From contig CAKARF010000010.1 of NCBI GenBank assembly GCA_916720465.1, forward strand, positions 1-21,961: a DNA stretch of 21,961 nucleotides, given 5' to 3'. Of the stretch, positions 9,101-16,327 are shown one piece after another (the stretch's first letter is position 1; every line of letters begins with the position of its first letter). The stretch is from an uncultured Atopobium sp. Its GTDB lineage: Bacteria; Actinomycetota; Coriobacteriia; Coriobacteriales; Atopobiaceae. The translations under genes and the position numbers were made by a program. The notes below the pieces were generated by a model that was not told the origin of the DNA, made no database searches, and saw only the letters and a program-made list of their open reading frames with translations.

Positions 9101-9215
9101 CATCAACAATAATTGCTTCAAAATCACCAAACGTCTGATTCTTTACGCTTTGAATACAACGCCCAATGTACGATTCGATGTTGTATGCAGGAATTACAAA
9201 AGAAACCTTAGGCAT
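6171..9215 (-). CDS. Three-module glycosyltransferase (GT2, DUF4422, GT8)
   Basis: A 1014-residue cytoplasmic enzyme probably acting in cell-surface polysaccharide or glycoprotein synthesis. Module 1 (about 1-330) is a GT2-type transferase with SFVIPAYNIESYIG, VDDAS (37-41) and the nucleotide-metal motif LDGDDE (89-94). Module 2 (about 385-655) resembles DUF4422, with ILITSHKD (390-397) and YVGFGHYRRYF (457-467). Module 3 (about 670-940) is a GT8-type transferase with the DxD motif YLDSDLVV (776-783) and the conserved HFAGAIKPW (925-933). No membrane helix is evident. AAGGAG lies five bases before the ATG. It stands alone, with no polysaccharide cluster beside it, and ends at its own terminator. 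Sugar donors and acceptor are unknown. Confidence 0.9.
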   Translation of the reverse strand: MPKVSFVIPAYNIESYIGRCIQSVKNQTFGDFEAIIVDDASTDSTPEKIVTAVGDDKRFKVVTHATNQGLHLARKTAAAHTKGEWVFCLDGDDEVTPDFLEQVVARIDQNPVDILHLGITVIPENGVSEAEAEGFGNFINQQSHLTQGEEVLCAIYDEGYGQKIDWRTTQRLYRGELFRSAFAEMTSERLVRAEDAYEVFVLSDKAQSADGFESCRGLLYHFGIGVTGASRISLDKFGEFCYQFLDNIEQTELYIGKADNAAYVRSFEGMKHKLMELLIGDWKSRLAPEDQEAALEPFAILFGPSVAARELYRFVRDKAYEAIATGTELPEDSDAYRYRTYAKKYAALMHQDEGLSFDRAVRMKQFADEHMEYLERKHMVKMFEQQPIRILITSHKDVDVPASNYLQPIQVGPGQKTNRFTYMLHDDEGDTITEKNPMYCEMTTQYWAWKNITNVRYVGFGHYRRYFNFTDTVYPENPFGEVMDDFIDEDAIKKYGLDDQTIAQCIEGYDLITTGVKDISKFPGSANTPLEQYHSAPLLHPKDMDTMAALIVERHPEYAEDVNAFLNGHQQCFCNMYIMRKELFDRYAAWVFPLVDEWTARTDMSTYSKEALRTPGHLTERLFNIWRMHMLRTEGKNWKVKELQCIHFTNPEPRQKFIPLFEEKPEIASQNVVPVVFAADNNYVPILTCAMGSMLENADPNRFYDVVVLNTNIGGSKQELVKKYFSRYKNARITFYNVWRMVKDYKLDTNNAHISVETYFRFLAQDILSAYDKVVYLDSDLVVNGNVAELYDVRMGNNLIAATLDIDYLANLNVRGGDRMKYSLDVLNLKNPYAYFQAGVMVFNTAELRRYHTVPEWLRIASNPIFIYNDQDILNSECQGRVVYLPADWNVTHNIFGRAEKLYPMAPNSVFDDYQAARRAPKIVHFAGAIKPWQNASCDLASYFWKYARNTPFYEVIIQDMVPGARNDSDVTEFHERALSDASPLRKIIDPIAPYGSARREALKALGRTLRGRK

Positions 9216-9295
9216 ACCAACTCCTTATAAATAAGCAATCTCAACTATCTTCTATCTTATCTAAAATGTGCCTCTCTTGGGCGTGCAAAAGATGT

Positions 9296-12200
9296 CTACT
9301 CGACGCTCTTCAAGCTCTCCACCATATCAATATTTTTGAGTTTTGGCCGCATGGCAACATACACTAACAGCGAGAAAACAAGCGTAAGTCCAAAGGCAAA
9401 CCAATAACTTGGTGCATGGATAGCTCGACCAAACATAACAAGATCAATCTCAGCAGTTTGGACTACAAATCCCTCAAGATAGGTGCCTAGAACAAGTCCA
9501 AAGAGCGCTCCAAACACGGCGAGAAGCGCAATCTCTCTAAAGACATAGGCATCAACTTCATGACGCGTAAATCCAAGTACTTTGAGGCTTGCAATTTCTC
9601 TAATACGCTCTTCAATATTGATATTGGTGAGGTTATACAAGACGATAAATGCCAGCAGAGCTGCAGCCACAATAAGAATAGCTACAACACGGTTAACTAC
9701 GGCAAGTGATTCTCTATAGGTGCGGATAGCTTCATTGACGTCATCAACAGTTGCAACTCCTGTCTGGTTAATAAGCTTTTCTCCAAATGCCTCTCTCGTT
9801 GCCTGATCTTCGGGAAGCGTTGCATACCAGCCGTCCGCTGCTTGATCTCGAATACCTAGAGAGTGCCATGCTGAAGGTCCCAGATACAGATACGACCCTA
9901 CGTAATTCTCGGCAACTCCTGTAACAGTAAGCGTACTTGGCTCGCCAGAAACGTTTCCGATTCTGTCTTGAGCATAGACCTGAACGGTATCTCCCACACC
10001 TACCCCAAGCCGTTTTGCAAGCTTTTCTGTAATTACAACCGAATCTTCTCCAAGCTCTATTGTTTGACCAGAAAGACGATTGCGCAGGGTAGCTAAGCCC
10101 GTGAGGTCTTGAAGAGAATCGCTGGTCATAATAGTTGTTCTTGTCAGTGAGCCTGCCTTTTGCGTACGAGACTCAAGAAGAACATTTTCTCTGGTTATGC
10201 GATGAATATTTGTGGCGCCCACTTGATTGAGCTGTGCATTAATCTGATCAGCTTCTTCCTCAGAAACATCGGAGGTCATTCCCACAATGTAGTCATAATG
10301 CGAGATAGCTGGCCATTGGTTATCAATGATGTCGCTAATAGAATCTCTAAGGCCAAAAGCCACTAATAAGAGTGCGGTACATCCAGCAATTCCCACCAGC
10401 GTCATAATCAAGCGTCGCTTATAGCGGACAAGGTTTCTGATTGTAACTTTCCACGAGAAAGACAATCTGGACCATAGAGGCTTAACGCGCTCAAGCAAAA
10501 TCTTTGAGCCCGCTTTTGGAGCTTTTGGAAGCATGAGACTAGAAGGCTCTTCTTTCAGAGAGGATAAAACGGCAGCCATGGTTGAAAGAAGTGTGATGCC
10601 TATACCAGAAAGTCCCGAAAGCAGCGCACTATCTAGCTGAATAGGGTAAGGAGCTCCCCCATTTGGGATGGTGTAAATAGACCCGTAAGCAGAAACAATA
10701 ACGCCTGGCAGTACCTGACTTAAACATGCTATGCCAATAACAGCGCCTAAAAGCGAAGCGGACAAGGCATATAACAGGTACTTTGTCGCAATCTGAACAG
10801 TCGAATAGCCAAGCGCCTTATGAACACCAATGAGCGTACGCTCTTCAGATACCATGCGCGTCATGCTGGTAAGTGACACCAAAGCAGCTACCAAGAAGAA
10901 CATCAGCGGGAACACATTAGCAATATCGTTGATACGCTCAGAGTCTGCTTGATACGCTGCAACGCCAATCTCTTTTGTGCGATCAAGTACATACACATCG
11001 GGCTCTTTGAGCTCGTCAATTTTCTTTTGAGCCTCATCAATTTTTGCCTGGCCATCAGCAAGCTGCTTCTCAACCTCAGCACGTTGCTCCTCAAGGCTCT
11101 GTCTTCCCTCGTTAGTCTGAGCCTCTGCGTTTTGGAGAGCCGTTTGCCCTGCGTTCAGGCGGCTAAGCGACGCAGCGAGTTTTTCCTGAGCTGCAGACAG
11201 CTGATCTGCAGTAGCACCTCTCGCCTCACTCAAATCCTGACGCGCCTGAGCTACCTGAGACTCTGCCTCATGCAGTTGAGCCGTACGCTGATCTAGCTCT
11301 TCTCGCGCGGCTGCTAAAGCCTGCTGCTGGGAAGTCAGCTCTGTCTCTGCGGCGCTAATCTGCGCCTGTGTGGCGAGAAGAGCATCTACTTGCGAGGTTG
11401 GTAGACCTAAAGCACTGAGCTGCTGCTGTGCTTCTTCAAGTGTAGAAGCCGTAATTCCTTGCGCAGCAAGTCCTGCGAGATACGCATCTCTACCCGCTTC
11501 AAACGCACTCTTTTGCTGTGTAAACGTTGCTTGTCCTGCATTGTAGGCCGCAAGGCCAGCCTGATACTGAGCCTCTCCTGCACTAAGCTCAGCCGTTCCC
11601 TGGGCTATCTGAGCCTCTGAAGCTGTAATCTGAGCTTCCGCTTGAGCAAATTGCTGCTCAGCACTGTAGCGCGAAGCTGTAAGCTGCTGACGCCCTGCAT
11701 CATATTGCTTCTGGCCATCATCCAGCTTTTGCTGCTGGGCGGAAATTTGTGCCTCCGCGTCGTCCAGCTTCTTCTGAGCATCCCCTAGTTTATCCGCGGC
11801 CTCTTGTCTTGATTGCTCCAGCTTTTGACGAGCCTCATCAACTTGAGCCTGAGCGTCATCTTTGAGCTCTTGCAAACGAAGAGCAGCAAGCGACGGATTC
11901 ATCTGTGTAATTCGTTCTGCAACGCTATCAACTGCACTCTGATACGCAGATGAACCGCTCTTATACCTGGTGGCACCCTGAACCGTCAAATACACTTCGG
12001 TATAAGGATCATCATCTGCAAAAGCATCTTCCGTGACATACACAAATTGCTGCACAATGCCATTGCCTAACGATGTAGTACCAAAATTGCTGACATACGG
12101 ATACGTTGGCGCATTTACAAAACCAACAACCGTGTACGAGCCGCCCTTTAAATGAACGCCGTTTGAAGTATCTGGCAGCTCAATCTGTTGACCAAGGCTA

Positions 12201-12628
12201 ATATCTGCACGTTTCTTGGGATCAGCGCTCATCACGCACTCGTAAGGCCCTTGAGGAAGCCTTCCCTCAACAACTGTTGGTTGATTAAGCTCACCAGGTC
12301 TAAAAGAACTCACGCGAGCAGTAGATTGCGAAGATGTCAGTGTAGCCATAACGTCTACCGTGCGAGAAGGCATAACTGCCTCAACGCCCTCGACAGAAGC
12401 AAGAGCATGCACGTCCTTCTCGCTTAATCCAAGCGTTGAGATGACGCGAAGGTCATAAAGATGCTGGTTTGCGTAAAACGTATGAGCCGCTTCTTGCATG
12501 TCAGGGCTGGCCATTTTGAGTCCCGCAAAGAAGCCGCAGCCCAACGCCACAATTCCTGCAATTGCAAGAAATCTGGCGAGAGACCCTTTGATAGTCCGAG
12601 TAATCTCGGTAAAAAGAGCGTGGGGCAT
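9296..12628 (-). CDS. Large FtsX-type ABC transporter permease with coiled-coil domain
   Basis: A permease of about 1110 residues in the FtsX/MacB superfamily, partner of the ATPase just upstream. In the frame opened by the GTG at 12637, an N-terminal helix (about 20-40, RFLAIAGIVALGCGFFAGL) is followed by a MacB-like extracellular domain. A long Gln/Ala-rich coiled coil spans about 255-545. The first FtsX block is at about 573-700 (LVSLTSMTRMVSEER). A central helix with a second extracellular domain follows, then the last FtsX block at about 980-1100 (IREIASLKVLGFTRHEV). Helices are arranged one plus three in each half. The ATG at 12628, two bases after the ATPase stop, is preferred over the GTG because homologues begin near PHALFTEITRTI; coupling to the ATPase is likely. 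Such transporters often work mechanically on envelope substrates, peptides or lipids; the substrate here is unknown. Confidence 0.88.
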   Translation of the reverse strand: MPHALFTEITRTIKGSLARFLAIAGIVALGCGFFAGLKMASPDMQEAAHTFYANQHLYDLRVISTLGLSEKDVHALASVEGVEAVMPSRTVDVMATLTSSQSTARVSSFRPGELNQPTVVEGRLPQGPYECVMSADPKKRADISLGQQIELPDTSNGVHLKGGSYTVVGFVNAPTYPYVSNFGTTSLGNGIVQQFVYVTEDAFADDDPYTEVYLTVQGATRYKSGSSAYQSAVDSVAERITQMNPSLAALRLQELKDDAQAQVDEARQKLEQSRQEAADKLGDAQKKLDDAEAQISAQQQKLDDGQKQYDAGRQQLTASRYSAEQQFAQAEAQITASEAQIAQGTAELSAGEAQYQAGLAAYNAGQATFTQQKSAFEAGRDAYLAGLAAQGITASTLEEAQQQLSALGLPTSQVDALLATQAQISAAETELTSQQQALAAAREELDQRTAQLHEAESQVAQARQDLSEARGATADQLSAAQEKLAASLSRLNAGQTALQNAEAQTNEGRQSLEEQRAEVEKQLADGQAKIDEAQKKIDELKEPDVYVLDRTKEIGVAAYQADSERINDIANVFPLMFFLVAALVSLTSMTRMVSEERTLIGVHKALGYSTVQIATKYLLYALSASLLGAVIGIACLSQVLPGVIVSAYGSIYTIPNGGAPYPIQLDSALLSGLSGIGITLLSTMAAVLSSLKEEPSSLMLPKAPKAGSKILLERVKPLWSRLSFSWKVTIRNLVRYKRRLIMTLVGIAGCTALLLVAFGLRDSISDIIDNQWPAISHYDYIVGMTSDVSEEEADQINAQLNQVGATNIHRITRENVLLESRTQKAGSLTRTTIMTSDSLQDLTGLATLRNRLSGQTIELGEDSVVITEKLAKRLGVGVGDTVQVYAQDRIGNVSGEPSTLTVTGVAENYVGSYLYLGPSAWHSLGIRDQAADGWYATLPEDQATREAFGEKLINQTGVATVDDVNEAIRTYRESLAVVNRVVAILIVAAALLAFIVLYNLTNINIEERIREIASLKVLGFTRHEVDAYVFREIALLAVFGALFGLVLGTYLEGFVVQTAEIDLVMFGRAIHAPSYWFAFGLTLVFSLLVYVAMRPKLKNIDMVESLKSVE

Positions 12629-12630
12629 AA

Positions 12631-13332
12631 CTACCACTCGACAGTAAGCGCGTCGGCTGGGTGCTTATTAATTTCTACCGATTGAGCTTGACCCTCTTTA
12701 ACGTGAATTACCCTATCGGCAATTTGAGTGAACGCAAAGTTGTGCGTAACAATAGCCACAGTTTTATGCTGTTCTTTACACATATCCTGCAAAAGCTTAA
12801 GAATTTGCTTTCCTGTTTTATAATCCAGCGCACCTGTTGGCTCATCGCAAAGCAAAAGACGCGGGTTCTTTGCCAAAGCACGCGCAATAGAAACACGTTG
12901 CTGTTCTCCACCAGAGAGTTGAGCTGGGAAGTTATCCATACGATGCTCAAGGCCAACAGCTCGAAGTGCATCTTCTGGCTGCATGGGGTCAAGACAAATC
13001 TGAGAAGCAAGCTCAACGTTTTCTTTTGCAGTGAGATTAGGAACAAGATTGTAAAACTGGAAAACAAAGCCGATGTCGTGACGGCGATAGAGCGTTCTTT
13101 CTTTTTCTGAAAGCCCGCCAATTTCTTTTCCGTCTAAATAAATAGACCCGGAGGTACAGGTATCCATACCTCCGAGCATATTTAAGACAGTTGTTTTACC
13201 GGCGCCTGATGGGCCTACAATTACGCAAAGCTCTCCTTCTTCTATGGAGAAGTTCATGTCATGGACAGCGTTTACCTTGACGGAACCCATGGTATACGTC
13301 TTTGTTACCTCTTTGAATTCAACAAAAGACAT
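12631..13332 (-). CDS. ABC transporter ATP-binding protein (MacB/LolD/SalX type)
   Basis: A 233-residue ATPase that powers the FtsX-type permease encoded directly downstream. All motifs are intact: Walker A GPSGAGKTT (40-48), Q-loop Gln92 in FVFQFYN, signature LSGGEQQRV (139-147), Walker B LLLCDEPTGALD (159-170) and switch His197 in VTHN. The FQFYNLVPNLTAKENV segment is typical of the LolD/MacB/SalX branch rather than nutrient importers. AGGAG lies six bases before the ATG. It starts 58 bases after the four-helix membrane protein gene and its stop nearly abuts the permease start, so the three genes probably form an operon. Confidence 0.95.
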   Translation of the reverse strand: MSFVEFKEVTKTYTMGSVKVNAVHDMNFSIEEGELCVIVGPSGAGKTTVLNMLGGMDTCTSGSIYLDGKEIGGLSEKERTLYRRHDIGFVFQFYNLVPNLTAKENVELASQICLDPMQPEDALRAVGLEHRMDNFPAQLSGGEQQRVSIARALAKNPRLLLCDEPTGALDYKTGKQILKLLQDMCKEQHKTVAIVTHNFAFTQIADRVIHVKEGQAQSVEINKHPADALTVEW

Positions 13333-13390
13333 ACGTTTCTCCTATGAGAAAAGATAACTCTCCTGAACAAGAGGATGTGTGCGTGAGGAG

Positions 13391-13996
13391 CTACTCCTGT
13401 GGAGCCTCAGGTGCTGCAGGAGCCTCAGGAGCGACGGTTGTGACAGTTGCTTCTGGAGCAGGTGCTGCTGTAGCCTCTGCAGTTACAGGGACAACAGGAG
13501 CAACCTCTGCGCCCTCAGTAGCAAGAGGCATTGGAGCAACAACAACCTCTTCCTCCTCAAGATCAGCCTGACGCTGGTCAAACTCTTTCTTAGCACGAAC
13601 CCAAATAAGAAGCGCAAGAAGAGCGGCAAAGAGCAGGAAGGTAACAATCATGATGTTAAGAATAAGGGTGGTGAAGTTCACTGCCTGGCTGATAGAAATC
13701 ATCACAGATAGCTCGGTAAGTGCGGAAGTCAAACCAACTACAGAGAGAATGGAAAGACCCCACCTAAGACGAGGACGGAAGCCCCTCAAAAGACCTGAAA
13801 CCGCAGCAAAAAGATAGCATAGGAAAATAATGTAGGTAATACGTGCAAGAATCAGAGAAATAGGATTTGTCTGACGAGTTGCAAAGTTAAATACCGTGTG
13901 GAAATAGCTGAGATACTGAACTGGCGCAACAAAATCAATGACAATAAAAATGAGAGCCACAATTGCTGGAATGGCAATTTTTGCTTTGGGGTTCAT
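13391..13996 (-). CDS. Four-helix membrane protein with Ala/Pro-rich tail, function unknown
   Basis: A 201-residue protein with four hydrophobic segments at about residues 7-25, 48-70, 79-99 and 108-133. A charged stretch (RAKKEFDQRQADLEEEE) and a low-complexity tail rich in Ala, Pro, Val, Thr and Glu (about 150-201) follow. The tail's codons produce short GAGCC/GCCTCAGG DNA repeats. GAGGAGG lies five bases before the ATG. As first gene ahead of the ABC ATPase and permease it may be an accessory subunit, but that is inferred only from position. No family was recognised. Confidence 0.75.
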   Translation of the reverse strand: MNPKAKIAIPAIVALIFIVIDFVAPVQYLSYFHTVFNFATRQTNPISLILARITYIIFLCYLFAAVSGLLRGFRPRLRWGLSILSVVGLTSALTELSVMISISQAVNFTTLILNIMIVTFLLFAALLALLIWVRAKKEFDQRQADLEEEEVVVAPMPLATEGAEVAPVVPVTAEATAAPAPEATVTTVAPEAPAAPEAPQE

Positions 13997-14013
13997 GAAA
14001 CCTCCTCGATTTC

Positions 14014-14044
14014 TTTATACGACCTGTCTATTTTATCGTATAAA
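14014..14044. promoter_or_regulatory. 9-bp inverted repeat upstream of the membrane protein/ABC unit
   Basis: TTTATACGA (14014-14022) and TCGTATAAA (14036-14044) form a perfect inverted repeat with a 13-base spacer in the 49-base gap between the YolD-like gene and the membrane protein gene. Neither strand has a T-tract after it, so it is more like an operator or regulator half-site pair than a terminator. On the minus strand, TAAAAT and TATAAA within it could serve as -10 elements, but no convincing -35 was seen. Confidence 0.5.
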
Positions 14045-14045
14045 C

Positions 14046-14267
14046 CTATGACCAGTGCGGTAAGTCATGAAAGTCTTTTATATGGTCTTGAGCTTCTTGT
14101 TCTCTTTCTGCTAAAGCCTCTCTTAAACCCTTCAATGCATCAAAGGGCATGAATATTTTTGCTCTGTTTGCCCGAGACATGCGAGGATGTCCATAGTGCA
14201 TCTGCGATGCAAACGCGTCCTCTTTTGCACCATCTTCCACTGGCGAGAAACCCTGTCTAGGCTTCAT
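14046..14267 (-). CDS. YolD-like small protein
   Basis: A 73-residue protein containing MHYGHPRMSRANRAKIFMPF followed by a DALKGLREALAERE helix. This resembles the YolD-like family, which is commonly encoded next to Y-family polymerases of the UvrX/UmuC type. It has been proposed to act like a UmuD-type partner, though that role is not established here. The ATG at 14267 overlaps the polymerase 3' end by 11 bases and has GGAG nine bases upstream. An open frame extends further upstream but only as a shadow of the polymerase. Codons near its start encode the recurrent TGGCGAGAAACCC motif on the opposite strand. Confidence 0.75.
   Translation of the reverse strand: MKPRQGFSPVEDGAKEDAFASQMHYGHPRMSRANRAKIFMPFDALKGLREALAEREQEAQDHIKDFHDLPHWS
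14241..14253 (+). repeat. TGGCGAGAAACCC motif, exact copy
   Basis: An exact 13-base copy on the plus strand, three bases beyond the 3' end of the minus-strand polymerase gene and inside the YolD-like gene, read there as GGGTTTCTCGCCA. Confidence 0.8.
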
Positions 14268-15600
14268 TGGTTTCTTCTCCACTACGGTGTCCTCCAATCT
14301 GAGCATTTCTCTGCCGTGCAGTTGCTTCGGGAAGTAGGTCCATAGCTTTGAGCAAAGAGTTCTTTCCAAACTTCTTCTTTATGGCGTTGATAGTATCTTG
14401 GCGCTGGCGCTCTTTCTCTAAAACGGTATTGTCCTGGAAAAGCGACGTCTGAATACCCGATCCCGTTTCTTCTTGAGTGTTTCCAAAGGTAAGGCCAACG
14501 CGATGCACGCTTTCTGAAGGTATTACGCGCTCGTCAAAGAAAGACAAAACTTCTGCCATAAGCTCATCTCTAGAGTTAGTGGGGTAAGAGAGTTTCCTAG
14601 TACCGCTGCTGGAGGGAATATGTCTTCTCCAGCTCCTATAATCTCCTGTTTGCCTCAGCTCTTCCATCTGGCTCTCTGTTGCCGAGTAGCCAATATAGAT
14701 ACCAATAGAAGAGCAAACGAGCTTTTGTGTTACAAGCTCTAAGGACAGCGCCTCAACCATCTCTTTAAAGATAAGACGAGCACCCTCTGTGTCTCTATTG
14801 TGATCAAAGACCTGTGCCGTTGAGACAGAATGACTTTGAGACTTATAGGCCTTAATATCTGCAATAGTAGTTGGTTCAATACCCCACGCGTGATCAATAA
14901 GAATCTCTGCATCAACACCAAATTCTTTATACAAAGGCTCTGTAGGAGCCATGGCAAGCTGTCCCATGGTATGAATATTCATTGCCGCAAGACGCTTTTG
15001 AATACCTGCACCAATATGCCAAAAATCAGTTAGAGGTTTATGGTTCCAGAGTTTAAGCTTGTACGATTCTTCATCAAGCTCGCCAAAGAAGTTGGGGCTG
15101 TGCTTTGCCGTAATATCAAGCGCAATTTTTGCCAGATACAAGTTTGGACCCAAACCACAGGTAGCAGGAATGCCAGTAGTTTTTGCTACATCTGCACGGA
15201 TTTTCTCGCCCAACTCTCTTGCCGTGCATCCATAAAGCGATAAGTACGGTGTTACATCAATAAATGCCTCGTCAATGGAGTACACGTGGATGTCTTCCGG
15301 TGCAATATATTTGAGGTACACCGAATAAACGTCTGCAGAGCGCTCCACATACAGGGCCATGCGAGGAGGAGCTACCTCGTACGTAAGATTTTTGGGAATC
15401 TCAAAAACGCGGCAACGTCCAGGAACACCCAACGCACGAAGCGCCGGTGAAACCGCCAAACAGATTGTCTTTTCCGTCCTGGTAAGATCAGCCACAACAA
15501 GCTTGGCCTTCATGGGATCAAGGCCTCGCTCAACGCACTCAACTGATGCGTAAAAACTCTTTAGATCAATAACCAGGTACTGTTTTTGAGAAGGTGCCAT
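14257..15600 (-). CDS. Y-family DNA polymerase (UvrX/UmuC type)
   Basis: A 447-residue translesion polymerase. The catalytic core is intact: IDLKSFYASVEC with Asp12 and the steric Phe16, and YSIDEAFIDV (107-116) with Asp110 and Glu111. Thumb (LYLAKIALDITAKHSP, FWHIGAGIQKRLAAM) and little-finger regions follow. The AKIALDITAKH stretch and the downstream YolD-like gene place it with the UvrX/UmuC-like Gram-positive group rather than classical DinB. The ATG at 15600 lies three bases after the stop of the DJ-1-type gene, with no strong ribosome binding site, so translation is probably coupled. The C-terminal tail is basic and may hold a clamp-binding peptide; GIQTSLFQ at about residue 390 is a plausible one. 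Confidence 0.92.
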   Translation of the reverse strand: MAPSQKQYLVIDLKSFYASVECVERGLDPMKAKLVVADLTRTEKTICLAVSPALRALGVPGRCRVFEIPKNLTYEVAPPRMALYVERSADVYSVYLKYIAPEDIHVYSIDEAFIDVTPYLSLYGCTARELGEKIRADVAKTTGIPATCGLGPNLYLAKIALDITAKHSPNFFGELDEESYKLKLWNHKPLTDFWHIGAGIQKRLAAMNIHTMGQLAMAPTEPLYKEFGVDAEILIDHAWGIEPTTIADIKAYKSQSHSVSTAQVFDHNRDTEGARLIFKEMVEALSLELVTQKLVCSSIGIYIGYSATESQMEELRQTGDYRSWRRHIPSSSGTRKLSYPTNSRDELMAEVLSFFDERVIPSESVHRVGLTFGNTQEETGSGIQTSLFQDNTVLEKERQRQDTINAIKKKFGKNSLLKAMDLLPEATARQRNAQIGGHRSGEETNEA

Positions 15601-15603
15601 GGC

Positions 15604-16176
15604 CTAGATAAGCACAATGCCTTGAGAAACTTTTTCTGCCACGTCATTACCTACAAGATAACGAACAATCTCAAGACCAAACTTAAGGGCTGTTCCGGCA
15701 CCCTGACTGGTAATAAAAGAGCCATCAACACAAACCGCATCTTGCGAAAGATTGGCGCCATTCTCTGAAAGAACATGCTGGAAGCCTGGATTAGACGTAG
15801 CCTTCTTACCCGCAAGCAATCCACGCTTAGCATAAATTGAAGGAGCAGCACAGATTGCAGCAAGCGCACGTCCATCTGCTGCAAACGCATCAACTGCCTG
15901 CATAAGTGGCTCACAAGCCTCAAGATTAGTGGTTCCAGGAAGACCTCCAGGAAGCACCAACATGCTGTAATCATCAAACGAGACCTGACTGAGTAGCTTG
16001 TCTGTTAAAAAGGTAACCTGGTGAGAAGAAGTCACGCTCAAGGAATCAGAGATAGACACTTTGTCACAGGGAATACCTGCACGATACAGGACATCAACAA
16101 CGCTCAGTCCCTCAATCTCTTCACAACCATCGGCAAAAAAGACAGCAACGCGCTTGTCAGTACATGGTGTAAACAT
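15604..16176 (-). CDS. DJ-1/PfpI family protein
   Basis: A 190-residue member of the DJ-1/ThiJ/PfpI superfamily (glyoxalase III/deglycase-like or redox-protective proteins). The conserved acidic GCEEIEG places Glu22 where DJ-1 has Glu18. The nucleophile elbow AAICAAPSIYAKRG carries Cys109. The LVLPGG strand is also present. The histidine found after the elbow in human DJ-1 is replaced by Asn (TSNPGF), as in several bacterial members. The ATG at 16176 is chosen because AAGGGAG lies four bases upstream; the frame also opens at a TTG at 16227, but that is inside the preceding terminator. First gene of a unit with the polymerase and YolD-like genes. Confidence 0.9.
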   Translation of the reverse strand: MFTPCTDKRVAVFFADGCEEIEGLSVVDVLYRAGIPCDKVSISDSLSVTSSHQVTFLTDKLLSQVSFDDYSMLVLPGGLPGTTNLEACEPLMQAVDAFAADGRALAAICAAPSIYAKRGLLAGKKATSNPGFQHVLSENGANLSQDAVCVDGSFITSQGAGTALKFGLEIVRYLVGNDVAEKVSQGIVLI

Positions 16177-16198
16177 CTGACTCCCTTCTCGACTAAAA

Positions 16199-16227
16199 CT
16201 AGTACAAGTGTACGCCTTTTTACACAA
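16199..16227 (-). promoter_or_regulatory. Candidate promoter with overlapping palindrome, DJ-1/polymerase/YolD operon
   Basis: On the minus strand TTGTGT (16227-16222) and TACTAG (16204-16199) are 17 bases apart and could be a weak -35/-10 pair. The palindrome GTACAAGTGTAC (16202-16213) overlaps the spacer and the -10. Read on the minus strand, GTACACTTGTAC matches the mycobacterial-type SOS box core GAACACATGTTC at nine of twelve positions with symmetric changes. Operator function is a hypothesis. Confidence 0.35.
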
Positions 16228-16259
16228 AAAAGGACACTCAAGTTTGTGCTTGAGTGTCC
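16226..16259 (-). terminator. Intrinsic terminator after the PTS EIIA gene
   Basis: A perfect 11-bp stem, GGACACTCAAG (16232-16242) with CTTGAGTGTCC (16249-16259), has a six-base loop. On the minus strand it is followed by six T (16231-16226). It ends the gene finishing at 16327. The T-tract overlaps the candidate promoter of the next operon. Confidence 0.9.
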
Positions 16260-16314
16260 AAAATTTTACCCAGTTAGACTGTTACAGGAAGTACCTGCCA
16301 AGCCCTCTATAACC

Positions 16315-16327
16315 TGGCGAGAAACTC
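16315..16327 (+). repeat. TGGCGAGAAACCC motif, one mismatch
   Basis: TGGCGAGAAACTC on the plus strand, touching the stop codon of the minus-strand EIIA gene and lying between that stop and its terminator. Confidence 0.7.

Noticed and set aside
11000..11870. Repetitive-looking DNA inside the permease gene
   Set aside because: The repeats come from heptad-patterned Gln/Ala/Glu codons of the coiled coil; no exact long DNA repeat was seen.
13391..13560. GAGCC/CAGG-type short repeats
   Set aside because: Explained by the Ala/Pro-rich C-terminal tail of the membrane protein.
14268..14369. Longer YolD-like protein beginning at 14369
   Set aside because: The added 34 residues are polymerase codons read in another frame; the ATG at 14267 has the better ribosome binding site and gives the family's usual length.
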